DNA of 64,000 bases from positions 183,249 to 247,248 of the forward strand of contig JAFXTS010000012.1 of assembly GCA_017535665.1 (NCBI GenBank), written 5' to 3'. Below are positions 1 through 8,928 of this stretch, one piece after another. Made by a program: the position numbers and the translations under genes. The notes below the pieces were generated by a model. It was not told the origin of the DNA. It did not search any database and saw only the letters and a list, made by a program, of their open reading frames with translations. Position 1 is the stretch's first letter, and the number at the start of each line of letters is the position of its first letter. This DNA comes from Bacteroidales bacterium. GTDB taxonomy: Bacteria > Bacteroidota > Bacteroidia > Bacteroidales > WCHB1-69.

Positions 1-216
1 CCCAAGGCAGTGCAACGCAGTCTGTTTGTGGAACTCACCCCTGAGGAGCAGGAAGCAAGCGACCTTATCGCCAACCAACCCAATATCGTGATTGACGACC
101 TGTCGGCGGCTCTGCCGCAACACACACCCTCCAAATTGGCATCGCTGCTTCTGCAGTTAGAGTTGAAAGGCGTCATCGTGTGCGAACCGGGCAAAAAATA
201 CCATCTTTTGGGTTGA
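1..216 (+). CDS. dprA: DNA-processing protein DprA, C-terminal fragment
   Basis: The reading frame is open from the first base, so the gene starts outside the window; only the last 71 codons are seen. The fragment is a winged-helix domain (about residues 11-68) with the helical pattern typical of the DprA C-terminus, ending in a wing that reads GVIVCEPGKKYHLLG. DprA binds incoming single-stranded DNA and loads RecA during natural transformation. The Rossmann-like core that would prove this is missing here, so the call rests on the C-terminal domain alone. Confidence 0.72.
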   Translation, partial: PKAVQRSLFVELTPEEQEASDLIANQPNIVIDDLSAALPQHTPSKLASLLLQLELKGVIVCEPGKKYHLLG

Positions 217-271
217 AAAGAATAATACACAAATTTTATTGAAAAGGCTTCGCCAAGTGGCAACAATTTTG

Positions 272-279
272 TAATTTTG
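272..279 (+). promoter_or_regulatory. -7 promoter box for the GAPDH-like gene
   Basis: TAATTTTG matches the Bacteroidetes -7 consensus TAnnTTTG and lies 28 bases before the start codon at 308. No TTG element is found at the ideal -33 distance. Confidence 0.55.
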
Positions 280-307
280 CGGCGTGAAACCAATTTAGCA
301 TTACAAT

Positions 308-1558
308 ATGAATATTATTCTGCAACAAAAAAATCTTCTCGGCATCAACGGTGCCGGACGTATTGGAAAATTAACCTTATGGCATCACCTGCTGTCGCGC
401 AAGTTCGACGGTATCGTGCTCAATGTGGGGCGCGAGGTGGGCAAGAACTTGGAAGACCTCGTACAGTCGCTCACCACCGACTCCACCTATGGGAACTTGA
501 GTTTCTTCTTGTACGGGCGCGCCGGCAAGCGTTGTAAGATTGAAATCGTTGACAGAGACCAGCACATCGTGGAGATTGACGGTCTGCCCGTGAAGGTGCT
601 GATGACCGAGCGCAACCCTCACAACATCAACTGGAAAGCCGAAGGCGTACGCGTGGTGGTGGACTGCACTGGCAAGTTCCTCGACCCCTCCCTGCCCGAC
701 AACGACGGCAAGGGCAGCATCGTAGGTCACCTGGCTGGCGGTGCTGAGCATGTGATTGCCAGCGCACCTTTCAAAATCAAGCAGACCGACTTCGACGCCA
801 CCGACACCCCGACGTTGATCTACGGCATCAACCACACCAACTTCGACCCATCGAAGCACAAGGTGATTTCTGCGGCCAGCTGTACCACCACCGGTTTGGC
901 GCACATGATCAAACCGCTGTTGGAAGACCCCGAGACCTGCCACGTGCTGACAGCTTCGTTATCCACCGTGCATGCGGCCACCAACACACAGAGCGTGCTT
1001 GATGCTGTGCCGACCGCCGGTGCTTCCGACCTCCGCAAGAACCGTTCGGTATTCAATAATATAATATTGTCATCCACGGGTGCAGCGAAGACCTTGGAGA
1101 AGGTGTTGCCCGAAATCGTGCATTTCGGTTTCATGGCCGACTCCATCAGAATCCCCACGCCGTCGGTGTCGCTCATCACGCTCAACATCACCTTCAGTTC
1201 GCGCATGAACCCGCAGGGCGTGCCGTACATCTCGGGCGACTACATCCGTGACATTTACCGCCGTGCCGCTGCTGGTGAACAGAAAGATCTGCTCAACTTC
1301 TCAATGAAGCAGAACGTGCCGATGGACCTGCTCGGTATGCCTGCTGCCATCACCATTGAAGGCAAGGAGATCCACACCCGCACCGGTTTCCTCAAGATTT
1401 CCACCGAGATTTTGGAATCCCTGCACCTCGCCAATATGCCTGAAATCAACATACCGGTCACCCATGCCAAAATACTGGGTTGGTACGACAACGAATTTGG
1501 CAGTTATGTGACCTGTTTGGGAAAATTGACCGAGTATATTTCCAATAGTTTGGACTAA
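308..1558 (+). CDS. Glyceraldehyde-3-phosphate dehydrogenase-like protein, divergent and long
   Basis: 416 residues against about 335 for ordinary GAPDH. The family is shown by GINGAGRIGKL at residues 12-22, the catalytic segment SAASCTTTGLAH with Cys192, the general-base motif STVHAATNTQ with His222, PTAGASDL in the substrate loop and the C-terminal WYDNEFGSY. Family members oxidise glyceraldehyde 3-phosphate to 1,3-bisphosphoglycerate. Two things are odd. The Asp that normally follows the second beta strand and binds the NAD ribose is replaced by LNVGREVG, which could relax or change cofactor choice. There are also insertions in the N-terminal half. It stands alone with its own promoter. 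It could be a second, NADP-linked or gluconeogenic GAPDH rather than the main glycolytic enzyme. Confidence 0.85.
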   Translation: MNIILQQKNLLGINGAGRIGKLTLWHHLLSRKFDGIVLNVGREVGKNLEDLVQSLTTDSTYGNLSFFLYGRAGKRCKIEIVDRDQHIVEIDGLPVKVLMTERNPHNINWKAEGVRVVVDCTGKFLDPSLPDNDGKGSIVGHLAGGAEHVIASAPFKIKQTDFDATDTPTLIYGINHTNFDPSKHKVISAASCTTTGLAHMIKPLLEDPETCHVLTASLSTVHAATNTQSVLDAVPTAGASDLRKNRSVFNNIILSSTGAAKTLEKVLPEIVHFGFMADSIRIPTPSVSLITLNITFSSRMNPQGVPYISGDYIRDIYRRAAAGEQKDLLNFSMKQNVPMDLLGMPAAITIEGKEIHTRTGFLKISTEILESLHLANMPEINIPVTHAKILGWYDNEFGSYVTCLGKLTEYISNSLD

Positions 1559-1716
1559 TCACTGAAGCGAGACAGCGTGGCTGCGGAAGGGCTGTCTAAA
1601 TAATTATTTCATTTCCAATATTTTAAAAGACAAAATCGAAATAAATAAAAAAAATAATAGCGGGGGGTGAGATAAAAAATTTTTTTGTAATTTAGCCGCC
1701 GCAAAAATTGCAGCCT
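1559..1716. other. AT-rich intergenic stretch before tRNA-Ser
   Basis: No gene is seen. A short inverted repeat AGACAGC (1570-1576) / GCTGTCT (1591-1597) follows the GAPDH-like stop codon and could act as a weak terminator, but it lacks a T-run. TAATTTAG at 1688-1695 may be the imperfect -7 box of the tRNA. Confidence 0.35.
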
Positions 1717-1804
1717 GGAGAGATGGCCGAGTGGTCGAAGGCGCACGCCTGGAAAGTGTGTAAACGCCGAAAGCGTTTCTAGGGTTCGAATCCCTATCTC
1801 TCCG
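1717..1804 (+). tRNA. tRNA-Ser (anticodon GGA)
   Basis: 88-base class II tRNA. Acceptor stem GGAGAGA (1717-1723) pairs with TCTCTCC (1797-1803), and the discriminator is G. The anticodon stem CACGC/GTGTG encloses loop CTGGAAA with anticodon GGA. A long variable arm and the GGTTCGAATCC T-loop complete the serine-type fold. Confidence 0.95.
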
Positions 1805-1868
1805 CTCTTTTTATTGATAAAAAACAAAAGGAAAAATAAAAAATTATTAATCAAATTAGAACAGTATT

Positions 1869-2717
1869 ATGAAAAAACTGATTGCACTATTCACGGTTTT
1901 TAGCATCATGGCTTTCGGCATGACCTCAATGTCTTGGGCTCAAAAAGCCAATACGACCAAGGGTGCCAAAGAAGAAACCAAAGTAGAAGAGCAGGCTCCC
2001 GCTGAAGAAACTCCTGCTGAAACGACGGCAGAGGTGAAGCAGGTTGAGAATCCGAGCATTGAAGACAACAGCACCGCTGCTGGCACTTCACTGCACTCCA
2101 CTTTGAAGACCAAATTCGCAGAAGGTGGTCCTCTGTGGATGACCTGCGTTTTGATCAGTTTGCTCTTAGGTATAGCATTCTCTATCGAACGTATTTTCTA
2201 CCTCAACCTTTCCAATGTTAACGCCAGCAAGCTTTTAGCTAAGTTGGATGCTGCTCTTAACGAGGGTGGTGTTGCCAAGGCAAAAGACGTTTGCAAGGAT
2301 GTGAGAGGTCCGGTTGCTACCGTTTTCCTCCAGGGTCTTTCCCACTATGATGAGGGTATGGAATCTGTTGAGAAAGCAGTGGTTGCTCATGGCGGTGTGG
2401 CCGTCGGCAAATTGGAGAAGAACCTCACCTGGATCGGCCTTTTCATGGCTTGGGGCCCGTCACTCGGTTTTATGGGTACTGTGCTCGGTATGGTGCAGGC
2501 ATTCGATGATATTGAGAAACAAGGTGATATTAGCCCGACCGTTGTGGCAGGTGGTATGAAGGTTGCTCTTTTGACCACTGTGTTCGGTTTGATTACCGCT
2601 ATCATCCTTCAGTTGTTCTACAACTACATTCTTTCTCGTATTGACGCCATCGTCAACAACATGGAGACGGCTACCATCGAATTCATGGATATGATGACCA
2701 AATACAACAAGAAATAA
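1869..2717 (+). CDS. exbB: ExbB/TolQ/MotA-family proton channel protein
   Basis: 282 residues. An N-terminal signal-like segment (1-24) is followed by an Ala/Glu-rich linker (about 30-70) and three membrane segments near 88-112, 188-212 and 232-254. The last two carry the ExbB core, including WGPSLGFMGTVLGM and VALLTTVFGLITAII. ExbB forms the pentameric inner-membrane channel that couples proton-motive force to TonB or TolA. The extra cleaved or anchored N-terminal segment with linker is common in Bacteroidetes ExbB. It opens a four-gene cluster with a membrane protein of unknown role and two ExbD proteins. Confidence 0.9.
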   Translation: MKKLIALFTVFSIMAFGMTSMSWAQKANTTKGAKEETKVEEQAPAEETPAETTAEVKQVENPSIEDNSTAAGTSLHSTLKTKFAEGGPLWMTCVLISLLLGIAFSIERIFYLNLSNVNASKLLAKLDAALNEGGVAKAKDVCKDVRGPVATVFLQGLSHYDEGMESVEKAVVAHGGVAVGKLEKNLTWIGLFMAWGPSLGFMGTVLGMVQAFDDIEKQGDISPTVVAGGMKVALLTTVFGLITAIILQLFYNYILSRIDAIVNNMETATIEFMDMMTKYNKK

Positions 2718-2774
2718 TTGAGCTTCAACGGATAGTGAAACATTAATCATTCCTTGAATCTTAAAAGAAATATT

Positions 2775-3815
2775 ATGACTAGAAAAATCATCAACATAAT
2801 CATCTTTGCTGCCGCTGGCGTAGCCATTCTTCTGGCATTCTTCTTTGTAGGTCTCTGGAGTTCTTCCGTTGAGAACGAATCCTCTGACGTTGAGAAGGCG
2901 AATGTGACGAGCTACAAGGCCATCGGAACCCTGCAAAGCTTCGATGAAGGCAAGGCCCTTTTGGACAAGTTCCTTGCTGCCAACATCGATGATATCGGCT
3001 CCGCTGCTAAACCCGGCAAGCTGTATAATGAGATCAACCAGTATGTAGAGAAGAACCAAGTGGTTTGCGAGACCGAAGAGGCACAGGCCAGAGATTTCTT
3101 CTGCTACATGAACATCCTCAAATCCTTGAAAGAAAAGGATTTCCCGGAATTCAAGAAAAACTTCCCCCACAACATGACCAGTCTGACGGTCAATGGTGAG
3201 GGTAATGAATTCACCTTCGGCAAAGAGTATGTCGCTGCCTTCAAGAAAGTGAATAACTACGAGGACCTGAATGCCTACATCACTGAAGAACTCACCAATG
3301 AGTACACTCAGTTCAAGAGCTCACAGTTGGACAAAGATAATCAGCTGAAGGCCGTCAAGTCGCTCCAGGCAGCTACCGACAGTATCTTTAAAATCAGCGC
3401 ATTCGACAAAGAAAGCAAGAAGAACGCTCTTACCAAATTCCAGAACAACTTCACTACCTACAAGACCAGCGAATCCCTCCTCTCCTACTCATTCACTATC
3501 ATTTACATTATGTTCGCCATTGCTGGTATTGCTATTGTCTTCTTCATCATCTTTGGTGTATGCACCGACTTCAAGAACTCTTACACCATCTTGATCATTT
3601 TAGGAGGCCTTGCCATTATCGGACTGATCTGCTTCCTGATAGCCCAACCCGATGTCAACAACATCGTCTTCGCCAAATTGTCAATTTCTCCGACTCTCGG
3701 AAAATTCATTGAGGCGGCTGCCTATATGACCTACGTCATGCTGGCCTTGGCTATTCTGGGTATGATTTGCACCCCGATTATCGGCACCATCATCAAAAAC
3801 AAAAAACTTAAATAA
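2775..3815 (+). CDS. Membrane protein of unknown function in the exb operon
   Basis: 346 residues from the ATG at 2775, chosen because the hydrophobic N-terminus begins there (MTRKIINIIIFAAAG). One membrane segment at about 5-26 is followed by some 200 polar residues, probably periplasmic, and then three or four hydrophobic helices in the last 110 residues. I recognise no enzyme motif or named domain. It sits 57 bases after exbB and 5 bases before the first exbD, so it is very likely co-expressed with the channel. A structural or coupling role in the ExbB-ExbD complex is inferred from position only. Confidence 0.75.
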   Translation: MTRKIINIIIFAAAGVAILLAFFFVGLWSSSVENESSDVEKANVTSYKAIGTLQSFDEGKALLDKFLAANIDDIGSAAKPGKLYNEINQYVEKNQVVCETEEAQARDFFCYMNILKSLKEKDFPEFKKNFPHNMTSLTVNGEGNEFTFGKEYVAAFKKVNNYEDLNAYITEELTNEYTQFKSSQLDKDNQLKAVKSLQAATDSIFKISAFDKESKKNALTKFQNNFTTYKTSESLLSYSFTIIYIMFAIAGIAIVFFIIFGVCTDFKNSYTILIILGGLAIIGLICFLIAQPDVNNIVFAKLSISPTLGKFIEAAAYMTYVMLALAILGMICTPIIGTIIKNKKLK

Positions 3816-3820
3816 ACATC

Positions 3821-4480
3821 ATGGCTCGTAAAGTTCCATCGATTAATACAAGTTCATCGGCAGACATCTCCTTCCTGCTGTTGACCTTCTTCCTGCTGAC
3901 CTCCAATATTTCCAGCGACCAGGGTATTATGCGCCAGTTGCCGAAATATTCGAAGGATATCAAGGAGGTGGATGTGGAAATCAACACGAGGAACCTGCTC
4001 CGCGTCAAGGTCACCAACAAGAACATTGTCATGGTGGAAGGCGCGAAATGGACGGAAAACAACTGGATCATGTTGTCGGACAACAGAACGGACGTGAACA
4101 GCACCAATGCTGCCAACTACGGCGGTGAAATCAGCAAGTTGCATGAGATTGCATACGAATTTTTCGCCAACGCCCGTCACGAACCCGACCTGCCAGACAC
4201 CAAAAGCACCCCGATTAGCGAGGCCGACTTCGGCGACTATCCCGTCACCCAAGGTGTGATTTCGCTGGAGTGCCAGAACTACGCCACCTACGAAACCTAT
4301 ATCAAAGTACACAACGAATTGTCAAGAGCCGTCAACAAGCTCCGCGATGAGTTGTCGAAAGAAAAATACGGCAAATCGTTCAAGGTATTGGAGGATAGTG
4401 CGGAAGAGTCTGACAAAGAGAAGGTTAAAGCCATCAAGAAGGCTATCCCGATGAACATCTCAGAATCAAGTTCTAATTAA
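3821..4480 (+). CDS. exbD: ExbD/TolR-family biopolymer transport protein (first copy)
   Basis: 219 residues, longer than the usual 140. The single N-terminal membrane helix (about 14-32) carries the family's essential proton-relay Asp (Asp15, in SADISFLLLTFFLL). The rest is a periplasmic domain with a long C-terminal charged extension. ExbD works inside the ExbB pentamer pore to energise TonB. It starts 5 bases after the unknown membrane protein and 15 bases before a second ExbD, so two different ExbD chains are made from the operon. Confidence 0.88.
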   Translation: MARKVPSINTSSSADISFLLLTFFLLTSNISSDQGIMRQLPKYSKDIKEVDVEINTRNLLRVKVTNKNIVMVEGAKWTENNWIMLSDNRTDVNSTNAANYGGEISKLHEIAYEFFANARHEPDLPDTKSTPISEADFGDYPVTQGVISLECQNYATYETYIKVHNELSRAVNKLRDELSKEKYGKSFKVLEDSAEESDKEKVKAIKKAIPMNISESSSN

Positions 4481-4495
4481 ACCAAACTGTCAACT

Positions 4496-4993
4496 ATGGC
4501 ACGATTCAAAAAAAGCGGCAAAAAGGAGACTCCGGAAATCAACACCGGTTCCATGTCCGATATTATCTTCATGTTCCTCTTCTTCTTCATGGTGATTACC
4601 ACCATGCGTGAGAGCGAGGCAAAGGTAAAATTCATCCCGCCGACCGCTACGGAATATCAGAAGTTGGACAAAAAGAACTCCTATACAGTCTATATGGGAG
4701 AACCTACCGTTCAGGGTGCTGCCCTCCTCGACAACTCGGTGTCCATCCAGTTCAACGACAAGCTGGCCACCTCCACCACCGACGAGGGTTTGAAGTTGGC
4801 CGTTGACGAGTTCGTACAGAGTTCCCGCGACGCCAGTTTGCTGAAGGACCAAGATCCTGACAAGATCACCTACTACCTCAAGATTGACAACAAAACGCGT
4901 ATGACGGCTGTGAACCAGCTCAAACTCGCCCTTCGTAAGAAGAACGCTCTGAAGATCCAGTACGCTACCAACAAGGATGTCAAAAAGAAATAA
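4496..4993 (+). CDS. exbD: ExbD/TolR-family biopolymer transport protein (second copy)
   Basis: 165 residues. It has a short basic N-terminus, then the membrane helix MSDIIFMFLFFFMV with the conserved Asp22, then a compact periplasmic domain ending in a Lys-rich tail. It differs strongly from the neighbouring 219-residue copy outside the membrane helix, so the two are not a recent duplication. It is the last gene of the operon; a strong hairpin terminator follows 24 bases after its stop codon. Confidence 0.88.
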   Translation: MARFKKSGKKETPEINTGSMSDIIFMFLFFFMVITTMRESEAKVKFIPPTATEYQKLDKKNSYTVYMGEPTVQGAALLDNSVSIQFNDKLATSTTDEGLKLAVDEFVQSSRDASLLKDQDPDKITYYLKIDNKTRMTAVNQLKLALRKKNALKIQYATNKDVKKK

Positions 4994-5017
4994 CACGAAC
5001 CTTTATAAGATTTCAAA

Positions 5018-5046
5018 AGAGACTGTTCCTACAGTCTCTTTTTTTT
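5018..5046 (+). terminator. Intrinsic terminator of the exb operon
   Basis: A perfect 9-bp stem AGAGACTGT (5018-5026) / ACAGTCTCT (5031-5039) with loop TCCT is followed by an eight-base T-run. Confidence 0.93.
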
Positions 5047-5047
5047 G

Positions 5048-5055
5048 TACTTTTG
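5048..5055 (+). promoter_or_regulatory. -7 promoter box for the nucleotide-sugar dehydrogenase
   Basis: TACTTTTG fits TAnnTTTG and lies directly after the exb terminator, 16 bases before the ATG at 5072. The leader is therefore very short. Confidence 0.6.
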
Positions 5056-5071
5056 CAGCAAAATTTGAACG

Positions 5072-6355
5072 ATGAATAACCAACCTACACGTATTGCCGT
5101 CATCGGGTTAGGATACGTAGGACTTCCCCTCGCCCGCCTGTTCTCCACCCGCTATCCCACCATCGGTTTTGACCAGAACCAACATCGTGTGGAAGAGCTG
5201 ATGGGCGGTCACGACTCCACCCGCGAAGTGGATGACGACCTGCTGAAAAAAGCCCTCGATAACGGCTTCTTATGCACCGATAATCTGGAAGATATACGCA
5301 ACTGCAACGTGTATATCGTAGCGGTTCCCACGCCCGTGGACCACAACAACCATCCCGACCTGTCGCCACTCATCGGGGCGAGTACAACCGTTGGAAAGGT
5401 GATCTCCAAAGGGGATGTTGTGATTTACGAATCGACCGTGTATCCGGGAGTGACGGAAGAGGAGTGCCTGCCGGTGGTGGAAAAAGTCTCCGGCCTTACC
5501 TTCAACCGCGACTTCTACGCCGGCTACTCGCCCGAACGTATCAACCCGGGCGACAAGGAGCATACCGTAGAGAAAATCCGGAAAGTGACCTCCGGCTCGA
5601 CACCAGAGATTGCCGATTTTGTGGACGGGCTGTACAACAGCGTGCTGGTGAACGGCACCCACAAGGCCAGCTCCATCCGGGTGGCAGAGGCCTCCAAGAT
5701 CATCGAGAACTCGCAGCGTGACGTCAACATCGCCTTCATGAACGAGCTGGCCAAGATCTTCAACGCGATGGGCATCGACACCCACGACGTGATTGAGGCA
5801 GCCGCTTCAAAATGGAACTTCATCAAACTCTCGCCCGGCCTGGTGGGCGGACACTGTATCAGCGTGGATCCCTACTACCTGATACAGAAGGCCCAGGTGT
5901 ATGGCGTACTGCCCCGCGTGATGTCGGCAGCCCGCCGCCTCAACGACGGTATGGGCGACTACGTGGCCAACTGCGCCATCAAGCTGATGAACAAGAAAGG
6001 CGTGATGGTGAAAGATGCCAAAATCCTCATCCTCGGATTCACCTTCAAGGAAAACTGTCCCGACATCCGCAACACCCGCGTCGTGGATATCTACTCCACC
6101 CTGACGGAGTACACCCCCAACATTACCATTTACGACCCGTGGGCTGACGCTGAAAAGGCCCGCAGAGAGTATGGCATCGAAATCACCAGCGGCGATACAA
6201 AAGCCCTGGAAAAACAGTTCGACACCGTCATCCTTGCCGTCGCCCATCAACAGTTCCGCCAACTCGACATCCGGCAGTTCCTGCGCTGCGAAAACGGCGT
6301 GGTATATGATGTGAAAGGCATCCTGCCCAAAGAGATGATCGACGGACGACTATAG
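5072..6355 (+). CDS. UDP/GDP-sugar 6-dehydrogenase (WbpO/TviB-like)
   Basis: 427 residues. The N-terminal Rossmann domain begins IAVIGLGYVGLPLA (8-21). The catalytic region reads GLVGGHCISVDPYYL, with the active-site Cys in the second half of the protein. These enzymes oxidise a nucleotide sugar twice, with NAD, to the uronic acid (UDP-N-acetylhexosaminuronic acid in the WbpO/TviB branch) for capsule or O-antigen. No other capsule genes are next to it, so the exact substrate is open. It is transcribed from its own promoter. Confidence 0.88.
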   Translation: MNNQPTRIAVIGLGYVGLPLARLFSTRYPTIGFDQNQHRVEELMGGHDSTREVDDDLLKKALDNGFLCTDNLEDIRNCNVYIVAVPTPVDHNNHPDLSPLIGASTTVGKVISKGDVVIYESTVYPGVTEEECLPVVEKVSGLTFNRDFYAGYSPERINPGDKEHTVEKIRKVTSGSTPEIADFVDGLYNSVLVNGTHKASSIRVAEASKIIENSQRDVNIAFMNELAKIFNAMGIDTHDVIEAAASKWNFIKLSPGLVGGHCISVDPYYLIQKAQVYGVLPRVMSAARRLNDGMGDYVANCAIKLMNKKGVMVKDAKILILGFTFKENCPDIRNTRVVDIYSTLTEYTPNITIYDPWADAEKARREYGIEITSGDTKALEKQFDTVILAVAHQQFRQLDIRQFLRCENGVVYDVKGILPKEMIDGRL

Positions 6356-6381
6356 CCACCCTCTCATTGGGAAAAAATGTG

Positions 6382-6389
6382 TATTTTTG
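6382..6389 (+). promoter_or_regulatory. -7 promoter box for dsbD
   Basis: TATTTTTG is an exact TAnnTTTG match 36 bases before the chosen dsbD start at 6425. This supports the internal ATG over an upstream start near 6377, which would overlap the promoter. Confidence 0.65.
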
Positions 6390-6424
6390 CCAGCTTAATC
6401 AAGAATCATTTCATCAAAAATAAA

Positions 6425-8500
6425 ATGAAAAAACACCTTCTCGCCCTTATCCTCTGCCTCGTAGGCCTCTTTACAGCTTTCGCCCAAAATAGCGATAAGC
6501 CTGTCACTTGGAAATATACGGTCACTCAGACCTCCGCCACGGAGGCCACGCTGAAATTCACGGCGACCATTGCCAAAGACTGGCACCTGTTTGCTATCAA
6601 GCACGGCGACGGCTTTGAAATTCCTACCACGATAGAGTTCGACCCATCGCCCAGCTATAAGCTGAAAGGCAAAACACAGGAGCCCACTCCCAAAACCGGA
6701 GTGGATGAAACTATGGGGACCACCTACTACTGCTTCTATAACAAAGTAACTTTTACTCAGAAGATTACGATAAAAGACACCACCAAGGCTTTTACCATTA
6801 CAGGTACCATCAACGGGCAGACCTGTTCCACACAATGCCAGCTGATTGAAGAGAACTTCAAGTTCACCATACAGCCCTACAAAGGGAAGGTGACGCAGAC
6901 AGAGGGCAAGGTGATGACGGAAGAAGAGGTAGAGAAAAAAAACGATAAACCGCTCAACAATGCGGAAAAAGAGGTGAGCCAGCAGAAGAAAGCCACTACC
7001 TATAAGGTGCAAGTGGAGGAGAAAGCTGAGGAAGAACAGCCTCTTTGGTTATTCTTCCTTGCCTCGTTGCTTTCGGGCTTTATCGGCTTGCTGATGCCCT
7101 GTGTATTCCCGATGATCCCCATGACGGTGTCGTACTTCACCAAACAGGGTGGTAAGGGAAAGGGCCTCGCCCTCATCTATGGCCTCTCCATCGTATTGAT
7201 TTTTGTGGTCATTGGCATTGTCTTTTCGGCCATCTTTGGTCCGGGCATGGCCAACGAGTTGGGAACCGGCTGGGTGCTCAACATCATCTTCGCCATCATC
7301 TTCATCATCTTTGCCATCTCAATGCTCGGATATTTTGAGATCACACTGCCGAGCAAGTGGGTAAACAAATCGGCGAAGAGCGAGAACAAGGGCGGCATTA
7401 TCGGGGTGTTTTTTATGGCCCTGACATTAGTGTTGGTCTCTTTCTCCTGTACGCTTCCGATTGCCGGTGCTGTGGCCTTGAACGCGGCCGGTGGCTCGTT
7501 TTTCAAGCCCATTATCGGCATGTTGGGCTTCTCCTTGGGAATTGCAGTGCCCTTCACTCTTTTCGCCTTATTTCCGGGTTTGCTGAAGAAAACCCCGAAG
7601 TCTGGCGGATGGATGAACACGCTGAAGGTGATTTTAGCCTTCATAGAGTTGGCCTTTGCATTGAAATTCATCAACGTGCCCGACCAGACCTATCACTGGG
7701 GCATTTTAGACCGAGAGATTTATTTGGCTTTCTGGATTGTGTTGTTCTCGCTGTTAGGACTTTACCTGCTGGGCAAGATCCGCTTCCCTGCTGACCAGGA
7801 GATGCCGGTGCAAAGAAGTTGGGTACGGTTCACCACTGCCATATTCGTCTTCACCTTTGTGGTATATATGATTCCCGGTATGTTTGGCGCGCCCCTCAAC
7901 GCCATTTCCGGATGGCTGCCGCCCGTGGAGACGCACGATTTCGACCTGCACAAAGTGGTGCGCGAGGAGGCCAAGTTTGCCATCATTGAATTGGAAAACA
8001 ACGAGAAGATGGAGGAACCCCACTACGCCGACAAGCTGCATCTGCCGCACGGACTGAAGGGCTACTTCGACTACGACCAAGCCCTGCGAGTGGCCCAGAA
8101 GGTACACAAACCCATCTTCATTGACTTTACGGGACACGGCTGCACCAACTGCCGCCAAGTGGAGTCGAAGGTGTGGCGTGACGAGGATATCCGCGCCAAG
8201 TTCTCCACCGATTTCATCATGCTGGCCATGTACGTGGATGACAAGAACATTGAGCTGCTTCCCGAAGACCGTATCACGGATGACAAAGGCAAAGAGATTA
8301 CTTTGTTGGGGAAAAAGAACATGTATATCAGTCAGAAGGTTTACCGCGAGAACTCCCAACCCTGCTACTTCATTCTCGATGAAGACGGTTCGGTGTTGGC
8401 GGGTCCCACCCACTACGAACTGGATGTGGAGAAGTACAAGCAGTTCCTTGACAAAGGAATCGCGGCCTACAAGAAAAAACACGGGAACGCTTCCAAATAA
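6425..8500 (+). CDS. dsbD: Thiol:disulfide interchange protein DsbD
   Basis: 691 residues from ATG 6425, which starts a clean signal peptide (MKKHLLALILCLVGLFTAFAQ). Domain order is a periplasmic N-terminal beta domain with a CSTQC cysteine pair (about 20-160), an eight-helix membrane domain from about residue 205 with the paired cysteines in LMPCVFPMIP and FSCTLPIAG, and a C-terminal thioredoxin-like domain with GHGCTNCRQ. DsbD carries electrons from cytoplasmic thioredoxin across the membrane to reduce periplasmic disulfides. All three redox pairs are present. A SPOR-like gene follows after 14 bases. Confidence 0.93.
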   Translation: MKKHLLALILCLVGLFTAFAQNSDKPVTWKYTVTQTSATEATLKFTATIAKDWHLFAIKHGDGFEIPTTIEFDPSPSYKLKGKTQEPTPKTGVDETMGTTYYCFYNKVTFTQKITIKDTTKAFTITGTINGQTCSTQCQLIEENFKFTIQPYKGKVTQTEGKVMTEEEVEKKNDKPLNNAEKEVSQQKKATTYKVQVEEKAEEEQPLWLFFLASLLSGFIGLLMPCVFPMIPMTVSYFTKQGGKGKGLALIYGLSIVLIFVVIGIVFSAIFGPGMANELGTGWVLNIIFAIIFIIFAISMLGYFEITLPSKWVNKSAKSENKGGIIGVFFMALTLVLVSFSCTLPIAGAVALNAAGGSFFKPIIGMLGFSLGIAVPFTLFALFPGLLKKTPKSGGWMNTLKVILAFIELAFALKFINVPDQTYHWGILDREIYLAFWIVLFSLLGLYLLGKIRFPADQEMPVQRSWVRFTTAIFVFTFVVYMIPGMFGAPLNAISGWLPPVETHDFDLHKVVREEAKFAIIELENNEKMEEPHYADKLHLPHGLKGYFDYDQALRVAQKVHKPIFIDFTGHGCTNCRQVESKVWRDEDIRAKFSTDFIMLAMYVDDKNIELLPEDRITDDKGKEITLLGKKNMYISQKVYRENSQPCYFILDEDGSVLAGPTHYELDVEKYKQFLDKGIAAYKKKHGNASK

Positions 8501-8514
8501 ACCCATTTTCAACC

Positions 8515-8925
8515 ATGAAGAAAGCTATCATTCTATGGATTTGCCTTGTGCCGGTGCTGCTTTTCGGACAGTCGGTGCAATACGATGTGGAAGAGAGTGT
8601 TTCGCTGACGGAGCAGAAGTACAAGGAGACCTGCCGTCGTGTAGGGAAGGTGGATGTGTATGTGATTCAGGTGGTGGCGTTGTCGGGGGCTGAATCGGGC
8701 AGCAAGGCGCAGGAGGTGGTGAAAAGCCTCAATGCTTTTCTGGCCAGCAATGGCATTCATGCCGAAGCCTATTCGGTGTTTTCAGAACCCAACCACAAGG
8801 TAAAAATCGGGAATTTCACGACTCGCCATGCCGCCTACGGGGTGCTGATGAAAGTCATCGGCAACTATCCGGGAGCTTTTGTCACCCGCGATTCTCGGAG
8901 AATTTCCTCTTTTATTGAAGAATAA
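8515..8925 (+). CDS. Small secreted SPOR-like domain protein
   Basis: 136 residues with a signal peptide (about 1-19, ending LLFGQ). Residues 47-130 have the pattern of a SPOR repeat: a strand reading VYVIQVVALSG, a helix, VKIGNFTTRHAAYGVLMKV, and a closing strand PGAFVTRDSR. SPOR domains bind denuded glycan strands in septal peptidoglycan. It is 14 bases downstream of dsbD and convergent with lspA, from which it is separated by only 3 bases. The SPOR call rests on pattern, not a search. Confidence 0.7.
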   Translation: MKKAIILWICLVPVLLFGQSVQYDVEESVSLTEQKYKETCRRVGKVDVYVIQVVALSGAESGSKAQEVVKSLNAFLASNGIHAEAYSVFSEPNHKVKIGNFTTRHAAYGVLMKVIGNYPGAFVTRDSRRISSFIEE

Positions 8926-8928
8926 TGC

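Noticed and set aside
1570..1597. Terminator after the GAPDH-like gene
   Set aside because: The 7-bp repeat has a 14-base loop and no T-run, so it is too weak to list as a terminator.
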